The translations under genes and the position numbers were made by a program. Of a stretch of 64,000 nucleotides of DNA, positions 19,818-28,039 are shown one piece after another. The DNA lies in NCBI RefSeq assembly GCF_900104025.1, contig NZ_FNIQ01000003.1:248001-312000 (forward strand), written 5' to 3'. A model generated the notes under the pieces. It did not search any database and was not told the DNA's origin. It worked only from the letters and a program-made list of their open reading frames with translations. This DNA comes from Geodermatophilus sp. DSM 45219 (lineage in GTDB: Bacteria > Actinomycetota > Actinomycetes > Mycobacteriales > Geodermatophilaceae). The first letter of the stretch is position 1; each line of letters starts with the position of its first letter.

Positions 19818-22502
19818 GTGAGCACGCGCCCCCTCCCCTCCCCCGCCGACGACGAGCTCTTCCGCGACGGCGGCGAGAACGGCCGGCTGATGGCCGCCTT
19901 CGACTGGTCGACCACACCGGTGGGGCCGGTCGAGGGGTGGCCGGCCAGCCTGCGGCACGCCGTCCGCACCGTGCTGGTCTCGCGGTTCCCGATGATCCTG
20001 GCCTGGGGGCCGGGCTACACCCAGTTCTACAACGACGCCTACGCGGAGCTGATCGGCACCAAGCACCCGGGCGCCATCGGGGACGACCTCCGGGTGACCC
20101 TCGCCGAGGGCTGGACGGCGCTGCAGGAGCCCGTGGAGCACGCCATGGCCGCCCGCGAGGCGTCGTGGATCCCGCAGCTGCTGCTGCTCCTCGAGCGGGC
20201 CGGCTACCGCGAGGAGACCTACTTCACCGTCTCGCACGCCCCCGCCTACGGCGACGACGGCCGGGTCGCGGGCATGCACGCGGTGTGCACCGAGGTGACC
20301 CGCCAGGTGCTGGCCGAGCGGCGCCAGCGGCTGCTGCACGACGTCGCCTCGGCCACCGCCGAGCTCGCCGACGAGACGGCGACGGTGACGGCGATGACCG
20401 CCGCACTCGGCAGCGAGCCGCTCGACGTCCCGTTCGCCGCGGTCTACCTGGCCGGTGCCGGTGACCTGCGCCGCGCCGCCGCCGTCGGCTGCCGCCCGGA
20501 GGAGCTGCCCGAGCTGGCCACCACACCGGCTGAGCTGCTGCCGCCGGCGGTCGCCGCCCTCGGGGTCACCGGCGGGCCGTTCGGCGACCCGGTCACCGAG
20601 GCCGTCGTGCTCCCCCTCGGCGGTGCGGACGGCGCCGGCGCCGGCGCCCTGGTGGTCGGGGTCAACCCCAACCGCGCGCTCGACGGGGAGTACCGCTCCT
20701 TCCACGAGCTGCTGGCCGGCCAGTTCGCCGCCGCGGTGCGCAACGCCCGGGCCTACGCCGAGGAGCGCGCCCGGGCCGAGGCGCTCGCGGAGCTGGACCA
20801 GTCCAAGACGGCGTTCTTCGCCGACGTCAGCCACGAGCTGCGGACCCCGCTGACCCTGCTGCTGGGCCCGATCGCCGACACCCTCGCCGAGACCGGGGCG
20901 ACGCTGCCCGCGGACGTCCGCGAGTCGCTGACGCTGGCCCTGCGCAACGGCACGCGCCTCAAGCGCCTGGTCGACGACCTGCTGGAGTTCGTCAGCATCG
21001 AGGCCGGCCGGGCGTCGGCGGTGCGGGTGGAGACCGACGTCGCCGCCTTCACCGCGGAGCTGGCCGGGGTGCTGCGCGCGGCGGCGGAGCGCGCGGGCCT
21101 GCGGCTGACAGTCGACTGCCCGCCACTGCCCCGGCCGGCCCACGTCGACCCGCGGATGTGGGAGAAGATCGTCCTCAACCTGGTCTCCAACGCGGTGAAG
21201 TACACCTTCGTCGGGGGCATCGACGTCCGGCTGCGCCCCGACGGCGACGACCTGGTGCTCACCGTCGCCGACACCGGGGTGGGCATCCCCGAGGCCGAGC
21301 TGCCGCACCTGTTCGAGCGGTTCCACCGCGGCCGCGGCACCGCCGCCCGCAGCCGGGAGGGCAGCGGGCTGGGCCTGGCCCTCGCGCGCGAGCTGGCCAC
21401 GCTGCACGGCGGCGGGATCACCGCGACGAGCGAGCCCGGCGCCGGCAGCACGTTCACCGTGCGGGTGCCGTTCGGTGCGCCCGACGCCGTGGCCGGGGCG
21501 CCCGCCGTGCCGTCGGCGGCCGCGCGCGGCGGCGTGGTGACCCCCTGGGACGACGTCTCCGGGAGCGCCGGCACCGCCGCGGCGGCAGGCACGCCCGGCA
21601 CCAGCGTCCTGCTGGTCGACGACAACGCCGACATGCGGGCCTACCTGACCCGGCTGCTGTCCCCGGTGTGGACGGTGCGGACGGCCGGCAACGGCCAGGA
21701 GGCCCTGGAGTGCGCCGCCGCCCACCGGCCCGACGTCGTCCTGACCGACGTGATGATGCCGGGCCTCGACGGGTTCGAGCTGCTCCGCGCGCTGCGGGCC
21801 GACCCTGCGCTCCGCGACGTCCCGGTCGTCATGCTCACCGCACGCGCCGGGCAGGAGGCCGCGGTCGAGGGCTTCGACGCCGGGGTCGACGACTACCTGG
21901 CCAAGCCCTTCGAGTCCGCCGAGCTGCTCGGCCGGCTGCGTGCGGTCCTCGAGCGCGCCGCCGGGCGCAGGGTCGCGACCGCTCCCCTCGTCGCGCCCGC
22001 TCCCACCGGCGCGGACGGCGCGGCGACGGTGACCCCGCGTCCGCGCCCGCCGGTCGGCCCGCCTCCGTCCGCGGCGCCGGCCGGGCCGGTGGCACCCGCG
22101 CAGGTCGCCGTCCGCCGGCACTGGCGCTTCCCGGCCACGACGTCGTCGATCCCTGCGCTGCGCCGCCGGCTGCGCATGCTGTTCGCCGAGGCCGGCCTCG
22201 ACGAGGACCGCGCCTACGACCTGCTGCTGGCGGCCTGCGAGGCGGCGACGAACGCGATCGAGCACGCGCAGGAGCCGGCCGAGCCGGTCATCGACGTGGG
22301 CGCCGAGGTCCGCGACGGCCGGGTGGAGGTCGCCGTCCGCGACTACGGCCGGTGGCGCGAGCGGGTGCCGAGCATGGACCGGGGGCGCGGCTCGATGCTG
22401 ATGAGCGCCGTCGGGGAGATCACCGCCACGCCCAGCCCGGCCGGGACGACTGTGGTCATCCGTTCCGGACCCCCGCTGCCCTCGGGCGACGGGCTCCGGT
22501 AA
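19818..22502 (+). CDS. Hybrid sensor histidine kinase: PAS-GAF-HisKA-HATPase-receiver with C-terminal RsbW-like ATPase domain
   Basis: 894 residues, no membrane segments. A PAS-like region (~25-150, PMILAWGPGYTQFYNDAYAE) and a GAF-like region (~155-320) precede HisKA with His339 in VSHELRTPLTLLLGP. The ATPase domain (NLVSNAVKYT, DTGVGIPEAEL, GSGLGLALAREL) and a receiver with Asp644 (LTDVMMPGLDGFELL) follow. The last ~130 residues are a second ATPase of the anti-sigma/RsbW kind (FPATTSSIPALRRRLR, AACEAATNAIEHA, RGRGSMLMSAV). So one protein joins two-component phosphorelay with a partner-switching-type domain. GTG 19818 follows AGGAGG at 19801-19806; earlier codons in frame are not conserved in type. 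The gene stands alone ahead of tRNA-Gly. Confidence 0.88.
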   Translation: MSTRPLPSPADDELFRDGGENGRLMAAFDWSTTPVGPVEGWPASLRHAVRTVLVSRFPMILAWGPGYTQFYNDAYAELIGTKHPGAIGDDLRVTLAEGWTALQEPVEHAMAAREASWIPQLLLLLERAGYREETYFTVSHAPAYGDDGRVAGMHAVCTEVTRQVLAERRQRLLHDVASATAELADETATVTAMTAALGSEPLDVPFAAVYLAGAGDLRRAAAVGCRPEELPELATTPAELLPPAVAALGVTGGPFGDPVTEAVVLPLGGADGAGAGALVVGVNPNRALDGEYRSFHELLAGQFAAAVRNARAYAEERARAEALAELDQSKTAFFADVSHELRTPLTLLLGPIADTLAETGATLPADVRESLTLALRNGTRLKRLVDDLLEFVSIEAGRASAVRVETDVAAFTAELAGVLRAAAERAGLRLTVDCPPLPRPAHVDPRMWEKIVLNLVSNAVKYTFVGGIDVRLRPDGDDLVLTVADTGVGIPEAELPHLFERFHRGRGTAARSREGSGLGLALARELATLHGGGITATSEPGAGSTFTVRVPFGAPDAVAGAPAVPSAAARGGVVTPWDDVSGSAGTAAAAGTPGTSVLLVDDNADMRAYLTRLLSPVWTVRTAGNGQEALECAAAHRPDVVLTDVMMPGLDGFELLRALRADPALRDVPVVMLTARAGQEAAVEGFDAGVDDYLAKPFESAELLGRLRAVLERAAGRRVATAPLVAPAPTGADGAATVTPRPRPPVGPPPSAAPAGPVAPAQVAVRRHWRFPATTSSIPALRRRLRMLFAEAGLDEDRAYDLLLAACEAATNAIEHAQEPAEPVIDVGAEVRDGRVEVAVRDYGRWRERVPSMDRGRGSMLMSAVGEITATPSPAGTTVVIRSGPPLPSGDGLR

Positions 22503-22518
22503 GCTCTCGGAGCACTCT

Positions 22519-22589
22519 GCGGGTGTAGTTCAATGGTAGAACATCAGCTTCCCAAGCTGACAGTGCGAGTTCGATTCTCGTCACCCGCT
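22519..22589 (+). tRNA. tRNA-Gly (anticodon CCC)
   Basis: 71 bases that fold as a cloverleaf. The acceptor arms GCGGGTG and CACCCGC pair fully, the D arm is GTTC/GAAC, the anticodon loop is TTCCCAA with anticodon CCC at 22551-22553, the T arm carries TTCGATT, and the discriminator base is T. CCC reads the glycine codon GGG. CCA is not encoded. It lies 16 bases downstream of the kinase stop codon. Confidence 0.95.
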
Positions 22590-22708
22590 CCCACCGCCTG
22601 ACCAGCGCGTTCCCTCCCCGGCAGGGTGTCACCCGATCCGGGCACCCCGGTTTGCCGCACGGCCGCGCGGGCACCGTCGTCCTCCCGCCCGTCGACCCGG
22701 GAGACGTG

Positions 22709-23332
22709 ATGACCGAGCCCCAGCCCACCCGCAGCGACCTCGACGCCCCGACCGCCCGCGACGGCGCGCACGCCACCAGCGGTGCCGCGCTGGACGCCGT
22801 GGCGGCCCAGCACGCCCGCTACGGCGGGATCAAGTGGGGTGCGGCGTTCTTCGGCTGGCTGTCGGCCAACGGCCTGGCCGTGCTGCTGCTGACCGTCCTC
22901 TCCGCCGCCGGTGTCGCGTTCGGCCTGGCCCGGGTCGACACGGCCGACGAGGCGGCCCAGCAGGCGGCGACCATCGGCCTGACCGGCGGCATCGCCCTGC
23001 TCGTGGTGCTGTTCCTGGCCTACCTCGCCGGCGGCTACGTGGCCGGCCGGATGGCCCGCTTCGACGGCGCGCGGCAGGGCCTCGCCGTCTGGCTGATCGG
23101 GCTGGTCGTCGTCGTCCTGCTCGCCGTCCTCGGTGTGGTGCTCGGCGCGCAGCTCGACCTGCTCGCCCAGCTGGACGTGCCGAGCACCCCGGTCAGCGGG
23201 AGCACCGCCACCACCGCCGGCGTCGTCGCCGGCAGCGGCGCCCTGCTGGTCACGCTGCTGGGGGCGCTGCTCGGCGGGAAGCTCGGTACCCGGTACCACC
23301 GCAAGATCGACCGCGCGGGTCTCGCCGGCTGA
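22709..23332 (+). CDS. Four-helix membrane protein of unknown function, copy 1 of a tandem pair
   Basis: 207 residues. A hydrophilic N-terminus is followed by GGIKWGAAFFGWLSANGLAV and about four membrane helices (including LLVVLFLAYLAGGYVAGRMA and LLVTLLGALLGGKLG), ending in RYHRKIDRAG. This general arrangement resembles YrzE/TIGR04086-type small membrane proteins, whose role is unknown. It is about 75-80 percent identical by eye to the next gene, so the two arose by local duplication. ATG 22709 after GGGAGACG is chosen; an in-frame TTG at 22652 lacks similarity to the paralogue. No function can be proposed. Confidence 0.8.
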   Translation: MTEPQPTRSDLDAPTARDGAHATSGAALDAVAAQHARYGGIKWGAAFFGWLSANGLAVLLLTVLSAAGVAFGLARVDTADEAAQQAATIGLTGGIALLVVLFLAYLAGGYVAGRMARFDGARQGLAVWLIGLVVVVLLAVLGVVLGAQLDLLAQLDVPSTPVSGSTATTAGVVAGSGALLVTLLGALLGGKLGTRYHRKIDRAGLAG

Positions 23333-23552
23333 CCGGTGCCGCGCGACCGGCTGACTGTGTGACGGATCGCAGACGATCCGGCCGCGTCTCGTTTGCTGCG
23401 GGAGCCCCCGGGCACCGGACGTCATGGCGACGCGAACCCGGTCGCCGCCGGCAGGGACCGCGACGACGCCAGCAGTGGCGTGCGCAACCGGTCCGCGCAG
23501 GCGCCCGCCATCCGCGGCCGCCGCACCCGGTCACAGACCACCTGGAGACGAC

Positions 23553-24188
23553 TTGACCGAGCACGACCGCACCCGTTCGACCCCCGGCGCCTCGACGACC
23601 GCCGACGGCGCGCACGCCACCCGCGGCGCCGCCCGGGACGCCGTCGACGCCCAGCACGACCGCTTCGGCGGCATCAAGTGGGGCGCGGCCTTCTTCGGCT
23701 GGCTGTCGGCCAACGGCCTGGCGGTGATCCTGCTGGCGATCCTGTCCGCCGCGGGCGTCGCCTTCGGCCTGAGCCAGGTCTCCACCGCCGACCAGGCCGC
23801 CCAGCAGGCCACCGCCCAGGCCGACACCATCGGGATCACCGGCGGCATCGCCCTGCTCGTCGTGCTGTTCCTGGCCTACCTGGCCGGCGGCTACGTGGCC
23901 GGCCGGATGGCCCGCTTCGACGGCCTCCGGCAGGGCATCGCCGTGTGGGTCATCGGCCTGCTGGTGATCCTCGCCCTGGCCGTCCTCGGGGCCGTGCTGG
24001 GCGCCCAGTACAACGTGCTGTCCCAGCTGAACCTGCCGAGCATCCCGGTCAGCGGCGACACGCTCACCACCGCCGGCATCGTCTCCGGGATCGCCGCCCT
24101 GCTCGCGACGCTGCTCGGCGCGGTCCTCGGCGGCAAGCTCGGCGAGCGCTACCACCGCAAGATCGACCGCGCGGGCTTCGACGCCTGA
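23553..24188 (+). CDS. Four-helix membrane protein of unknown function, copy 2 of a tandem pair
   Basis: 211 residues, a close paralogue of the gene 220 bases upstream. It shares GGIKWGAAFFGWLSANGLAV, FLAYLAGGYVAGRMARFDG and RYHRKIDRAG, and differs by a four-residue insertion (QAQA region) before the second helix. Start TTG 23553 is chosen because the encoded N-terminus (TEHDRTRS, then DGAHATRGAARDAVDAQH) matches the paralogue and GGAGACGAC precedes it. Both copies share membrane topology and a basic C-terminus. A strong hairpin follows the stop. Confidence 0.8.
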   Translation: MTEHDRTRSTPGASTTADGAHATRGAARDAVDAQHDRFGGIKWGAAFFGWLSANGLAVILLAILSAAGVAFGLSQVSTADQAAQQATAQADTIGITGGIALLVVLFLAYLAGGYVAGRMARFDGLRQGIAVWVIGLLVILALAVLGAVLGAQYNVLSQLNLPSIPVSGDTLTTAGIVSGIAALLATLLGAVLGGKLGERYHRKIDRAGFDA

Positions 24189-24203
24189 GCGCACAGACGC
24201 ACC

Positions 24204-24246
24204 GGAGCCCCGGCGGACCGTCCCCCGGACGGGCCACCGGGGCTCC
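24204..24246. terminator. Hairpin terminator between convergent genes
   Basis: GGAGCCCCGG at 24204-24213 pairs exactly with CCGGGGCTCC at 24237-24246. It lies between the end of the duplicated membrane protein gene and the stop of the leftward response-regulator protein gene. Confidence 0.65.
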
Positions 24247-24279
24247 CGCGTGTCGGCGGCCGGGCGCCACCTCGGCCGG

Positions 24280-25791
24280 TCAGCCGGCCGGGGACCCGAG
24301 CACCTCGGCGATCCGGGCCGGCTCCGCATACCCGGTGAGGTCGGCGGTCGCCTCCTGGCACTGCCGCACCAGGCGGGGCAGGAACGCCCGGGCGGCGGCG
24401 AGGTCGCCGGCCTCGGCCGCCGCGGCCAGCGCGGCGCAGGCGCCGGCCACCGCGGACACCCCGAGCGAGTCGCTGGAGGTCCGCAGCGACTCGGCCGCGG
24501 CGAACACCCCGCGCGGCTCGTCGCGCCGCAGCGAGGCCTGGATGCGCAGCCGGCGGCCCGGCAGCTCCCCGAGGTAGGTCGCGACCAGCTCCGCCGCGGC
24601 CTCGGCGTCCCCGTCGACCCGGGCGAGCACCGCGTGCAGCGCCGCGGGGACGTAGCCGCGGTCGCCCGCGGTGGGCTCCGCGACCCGTCCGTCCGGGAAC
24701 CGGTCGACGACCGCCGCGGCGCGCTCCAGGGCGGCCGACAGCCGGCGCAGGTCCACCGGCTTGGTGAGCACCTCGTCCATGCCTGCGGCGGCGCACGCGT
24801 CCCGGGCGTCGGCGGTCACGTCGGCGGTGACCGCGATGACCGGCAGGTGCCCCCGGTGCGCCGGTAGCGCCGCCCGGATCCGCCGGGTCGCCTCGCACCC
24901 GTCGATGTCGGGCAGGTGCCGGTCCATCAGCACGACGTCGACCGGCCCGTCGCCGTCCTCGGCGAGCGCGGCCTCGACCCCCGCCTCACCGGTCGCGACG
25001 GCGACCAGGGAGTGCCCGAGCCGCGCCAGCTGGCGCTGGGTCAGCAGCCGGTTCGTGGCGTTGTCCTCCACGAGCAGCACCCGCAGCGGTGGCGCGGCGC
25101 CGCCGGGCCCCGCGGCCGGGGTCGGCGTGGCCACCGGCCGGTCGCCGGGCGCGGCGACCGGCAGCACCAGCGCGACCTGCGCTCCCGCGGCCGCCGGCAG
25201 CACCTGGACCGTGCCGCCCAGCAGCCCGGCCAGCCGACGGACCAGCAGCAGACCCAGCCCGTCGTCGGACTCGGGGCCGGTCAGGGCCTCCCGGGCCGCC
25301 GGAGGCAGTCCCGGGCCGCCGTCGCTGACGGTGATCCGGACCGCGTCCCGCCGCGGCCCGTCGGGGGTCACCGCGAGCACGACCGGGGCCCGGCCGTGCG
25401 CCACGGCGTTCCCGATGAGCTCGGTGACCAGCTGGTGCAGCGCGGCGAGGTCGGCGTCCACGAACGCCGGCGTGTCGGGAGCCACGACGTCGGAGACCGT
25501 GCCGCCGCTCTCCGCGGCGACCTCGGCGGCGAAGGCCGCCAGGTACACCCGGGCCGGGCGCGGCGCGTAGTGGCCGCCGAGCAGCCGCAGCAGCCAGAGC
25601 ACCCGGTCGCTGCCGGCGAGCAGGTCCTCGGCGCTGCCCATCAGCTGGTCACCCAGCCGGCGCTGGTCGGCGTCGAGGTCGCCCATGGTCAGCAGCTCGA
25701 GGAAGCCGAGCAGCGAGTGCAGCGGCGTCCGGACCGCCTGGCTCAGCGCCCGCTCCAGCGACCGGCCGGCGGACGTGCCGGGCGGGGTCAC
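24280..25791 (-). CDS. Degenerate hybrid kinase-like protein: HATPase, receiver and HPt-like domains without phosphotransfer histidines
   Basis: 503 residues, soluble. Residues 12-35 align with a HisKA domain, but the sequence reads SQAVRTPLH where SHELRTPLN is expected, so the phosphoacceptor His is Gln18. The ATPase domain keeps its N box (TELIGNAVAH, Asn128), G1 (DGGPGLP) and G2 (DGLGLLL). The receiver (235-360) is intact, with the VEDN acidic pocket, Asp290 (VVLMDRHLPDIDG) and Lys344. The C-terminal ~110 residues resemble HPt, but the site expected as AAHSLKGS reads AAESLRTS, giving Glu434 for His. The GTG start overlaps the upstream kinase gene stop by four bases. It probably senses or modulates output through ATP binding and the receiver rather than by autophosphorylation. 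Confidence 0.85.
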   Translation of the reverse strand: MTPPGTSAGRSLERALSQAVRTPLHSLLGFLELLTMGDLDADQRRLGDQLMGSAEDLLAGSDRVLWLLRLLGGHYAPRPARVYLAAFAAEVAAESGGTVSDVVAPDTPAFVDADLAALHQLVTELIGNAVAHGRAPVVLAVTPDGPRRDAVRITVSDGGPGLPPAAREALTGPESDDGLGLLLVRRLAGLLGGTVQVLPAAAGAQVALVLPVAAPGDRPVATPTPAAGPGGAAPPLRVLLVEDNATNRLLTQRQLARLGHSLVAVATGEAGVEAALAEDGDGPVDVVLMDRHLPDIDGCEATRRIRAALPAHRGHLPVIAVTADVTADARDACAAAGMDEVLTKPVDLRRLSAALERAAAVVDRFPDGRVAEPTAGDRGYVPAALHAVLARVDGDAEAAAELVATYLGELPGRRLRIQASLRRDEPRGVFAAAESLRTSSDSLGVSAVAGACAALAAAAEAGDLAAARAFLPRLVRQCQEATADLTGYAEPARIAEVLGSPAG

Positions 25792-27881
25792 GCCGGCGGG
25801 AGGTGGTCGTCGACGACGGCCAGCAGCTGCCTGACGTCGATCGGCTTGGGCAGGAAGAGGGTCGCGCCGGCCTCGAGCATCCGCCGCTCGGTGCCCGAGG
25901 TCAGGTCGGCGGTCACGATGACGACCGGGACCTTGCTCAGCCGCGCGTCGTCCGACCCCCGCAGCGCGGTGAGCACCCCGGACCCGGGGAGGCCCGGCAG
26001 GTGCAGGTCGAGCAGCACCAGGTCGGGCAGCAGGTCGGCGGCGGCCTCCACGGCCTCCGCGCCGTCCTGGACGACGACCAGCCGCACGTGCGGCCGGCGG
26101 GCGAGCACGCGGCGGACCAGCGTGATGTTGGAGGGGTTGTCCTCGACGTAGAGCACGGTGCGCACCAGCTGCGCCTCCGGCTCGTCCTCCTGGGCCGACC
26201 CGGCTGCGCGCACCGGCTCCCCGGCGGGCAGCTCGACCCAGAAGGTGCTGCCCGTGCCGACCTCGCTGAGGACGCCGATGGTGCCGTCCTGGGCCTCGAC
26301 GAGCGTCCGGGTCAGCGAGAGCCCCACGCCGGTGCCCTCGATGTCGGTGCCCTCGGCGCCGAGGCGGTCGAACGGGGTGAACACGTCGTCCAGCCGGTCG
26401 GCGGGGATGCCGTGCCCGGTGTCGGTCACGGTCAGCCGCAGCCGCGGCGCGGGACCGTCGGTGCCGCCGGTCGCGGGCAGCGCCCAGCGCACCTCGATCG
26501 ACCCGCCGTCCCGGTTGTACTTCACGGCGTTGGACAGCAGGTTCACCAGGACCTGCTTGAACCGCTGTCGGTCGGCGACGACCGCGGCGCCGTTGAAGCG
26601 GTCGGGCGTGCGGACGGTGATGCCGCGGGCGACCGCGGCGGTGCGCACCAGGTCCAGGCTCTCGGCGACGACGTCACCCACCTCGACCGGCTCCAGGGAC
26701 AGGCCCAGCGCGCCGGACTCGATGCGGACGACGTCGAGGACCTCGTTGATCAGGTCGAGCAGGTGCCGGCCCGCGCGCAGGATCTGCTCGACGTTCTCGG
26801 CGTCCTCGCCCACCAGCTCGCCCAGCTCGAGCAGCTGGCCGAAGCCCAGGATCGCGTTGAGCGGGGTGCGCAGCTCGTGGGACATCCGGGAGAGGAACTC
26901 CGACTTGGCCCGCGACAACCGGACCGCCTCGTCCCGGGCGGCCTCCGCGTCGGCCAGCGCGGCCCGGACCTGCTGCTCTGCCTCCACCCGGACGGTGACG
27001 TCGTGCAGGATGCCGCGGAACCCGGCGAGGGCGCCGCCGTCGGCGAAGACCGGACGTCCCCGCACCGACATCCACCGCACGCTGCCGTCGGGCACGAGGA
27101 ACCGGATCTCCCGCGCCCAGTCCTGACCCGTGGTGTCCACACCGCTCAGCGCGGCGGCCACCTGCTGCTGGGCGACGGCGTGGTCGTCGGGGTGGACGCG
27201 GTCCATCAGACCCCACTCGGACATGTCGTCCAGGGAGACGCCGGTGAGCTCGGTGAACGCGCGGTTGACGTAGGTGAAGCCGCCGGTCGCGTCGGCCTCC
27301 ACGACCAGGTCGCCGAGGTCGTCGACCAGCGAGCGGTAGCGGCGCTCCGAGGCCTCCACCTGGGCGGCGCGGGCGGCCTCCCGGGCCCGCACCCGGTCCA
27401 GTTCACGCTCGCGCGAGAGGAGGCCGCCGAGCAGCTCCAGCAGGCCGAGCTCCTCCTGGTCGAACGCCCGCGAGCGGCGGTCCAGCACCGACAGCGTGCC
27501 CGTGGTCTGCCCCGAGCTGTCCCACAGCGGGCTCATGGCGTAGCTGCGGACGCCGAGCCGGCCGGGCCACGGCAGGTCGGCGTACGGGCCGTCGGCCAGG
27601 TCGGCGCTGGTCTGCGGGGCGGTGCCGTTGAGCGCCCGCTCGCAGAAGGTCTGCCCCAGGTCCAGGCGGGCGCCCGCGACCAGCCCGGACCCCAGCCCGT
27701 CGTCGACGGCGAGCATCTCGACCTGCTCGCCGTCCACGGCGGACACGAACACCAGGTCGACCTCGAGTGCGATGCGCACCAGCCGGCAGATCTCGACGGC
27801 GGCCTCGTCCGCGGAACCGAAGGAGCGCGACAGCAGCTGCCGGACCAGGGAGCGGTTGCTCGACGAGAGCAGGGTCCTCAT
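25788..27881 (-). CDS. Soluble hybrid histidine kinase: GAF-PAS-HisKA-HATPase-receiver
   Basis: 697 residues with no membrane helix. A GAF domain at ~15-165 (ICRLVRIALEVDLVFVSAVD, GQTFCERALNG) and a PAS domain at ~185-310 precede HisKA with His335 in MSHELRTPLNAILGF. The ATPase domain has NLLSNAVKYN, DTGHGIPAD and GTGVGLSLTR. A C-terminal receiver (VLYVEDNPSN, LVLLDLHLPGL, LPKP) ends the protein. It is first in a two-gene operon, overlapping the degenerate hybrid protein by GTGA. ATG 27881 lies nine bases from the -10 of a FliA-type promoter, so the transcript may be leaderless; the frame stays open upstream but starts there have no support. The receiver of either protein may be the phosphate target. 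Confidence 0.88.
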   Translation of the reverse strand: MRTLLSSSNRSLVRQLLSRSFGSADEAAVEICRLVRIALEVDLVFVSAVDGEQVEMLAVDDGLGSGLVAGARLDLGQTFCERALNGTAPQTSADLADGPYADLPWPGRLGVRSYAMSPLWDSSGQTTGTLSVLDRRSRAFDQEELGLLELLGGLLSRERELDRVRAREAARAAQVEASERRYRSLVDDLGDLVVEADATGGFTYVNRAFTELTGVSLDDMSEWGLMDRVHPDDHAVAQQQVAAALSGVDTTGQDWAREIRFLVPDGSVRWMSVRGRPVFADGGALAGFRGILHDVTVRVEAEQQVRAALADAEAARDEAVRLSRAKSEFLSRMSHELRTPLNAILGFGQLLELGELVGEDAENVEQILRAGRHLLDLINEVLDVVRIESGALGLSLEPVEVGDVVAESLDLVRTAAVARGITVRTPDRFNGAAVVADRQRFKQVLVNLLSNAVKYNRDGGSIEVRWALPATGGTDGPAPRLRLTVTDTGHGIPADRLDDVFTPFDRLGAEGTDIEGTGVGLSLTRTLVEAQDGTIGVLSEVGTGSTFWVELPAGEPVRAAGSAQEDEPEAQLVRTVLYVEDNPSNITLVRRVLARRPHVRLVVVQDGAEAVEAAADLLPDLVLLDLHLPGLPGSGVLTALRGSDDARLSKVPVVIVTADLTSGTERRMLEAGATLFLPKPIDVRQLLAVVDDHLPPA

Positions 27882-27890
27882 GTCCCGAGC

Positions 27891-27917
27891 ATCGGCATGG
27901 GTGGGGCGCAACTTGAT
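27891..27917 (-). promoter_or_regulatory. FliA/sigma-28-type promoter of the hybrid kinase operon
   Basis: On the coding strand ATCAA (27917-27913), sixteen bases, GCCGAT (27896-27891), then nine bases to the ATG. One mismatch in the -35 relative to the other sites. Confidence 0.55.
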
Positions 27918-28039
27918 TGCAGCGACAGCTGAGTCACCACGCAGGGTGGCATGACCCCGCGTCAGCGTCCCATCGCATCCGGCGACATACGGTCCGCACG
28001 GGTGCCGACCGGCGCCGATGCCCGGACCGGAGGAGACAC

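Noticed and set aside
22456-22776. A minus-strand frame through the tRNA-Gly gene
   Set aside because: It translates the complement of a clear tRNA cloverleaf and has no protein-like features.
28005-28030. A GCCGAT element upstream of the synthase fusion gene as a further FliA-type promoter
   Set aside because: At the required spacing the -35 reads TCCGC, not CTCAA, and GCCGAT alone is frequent in this composition.
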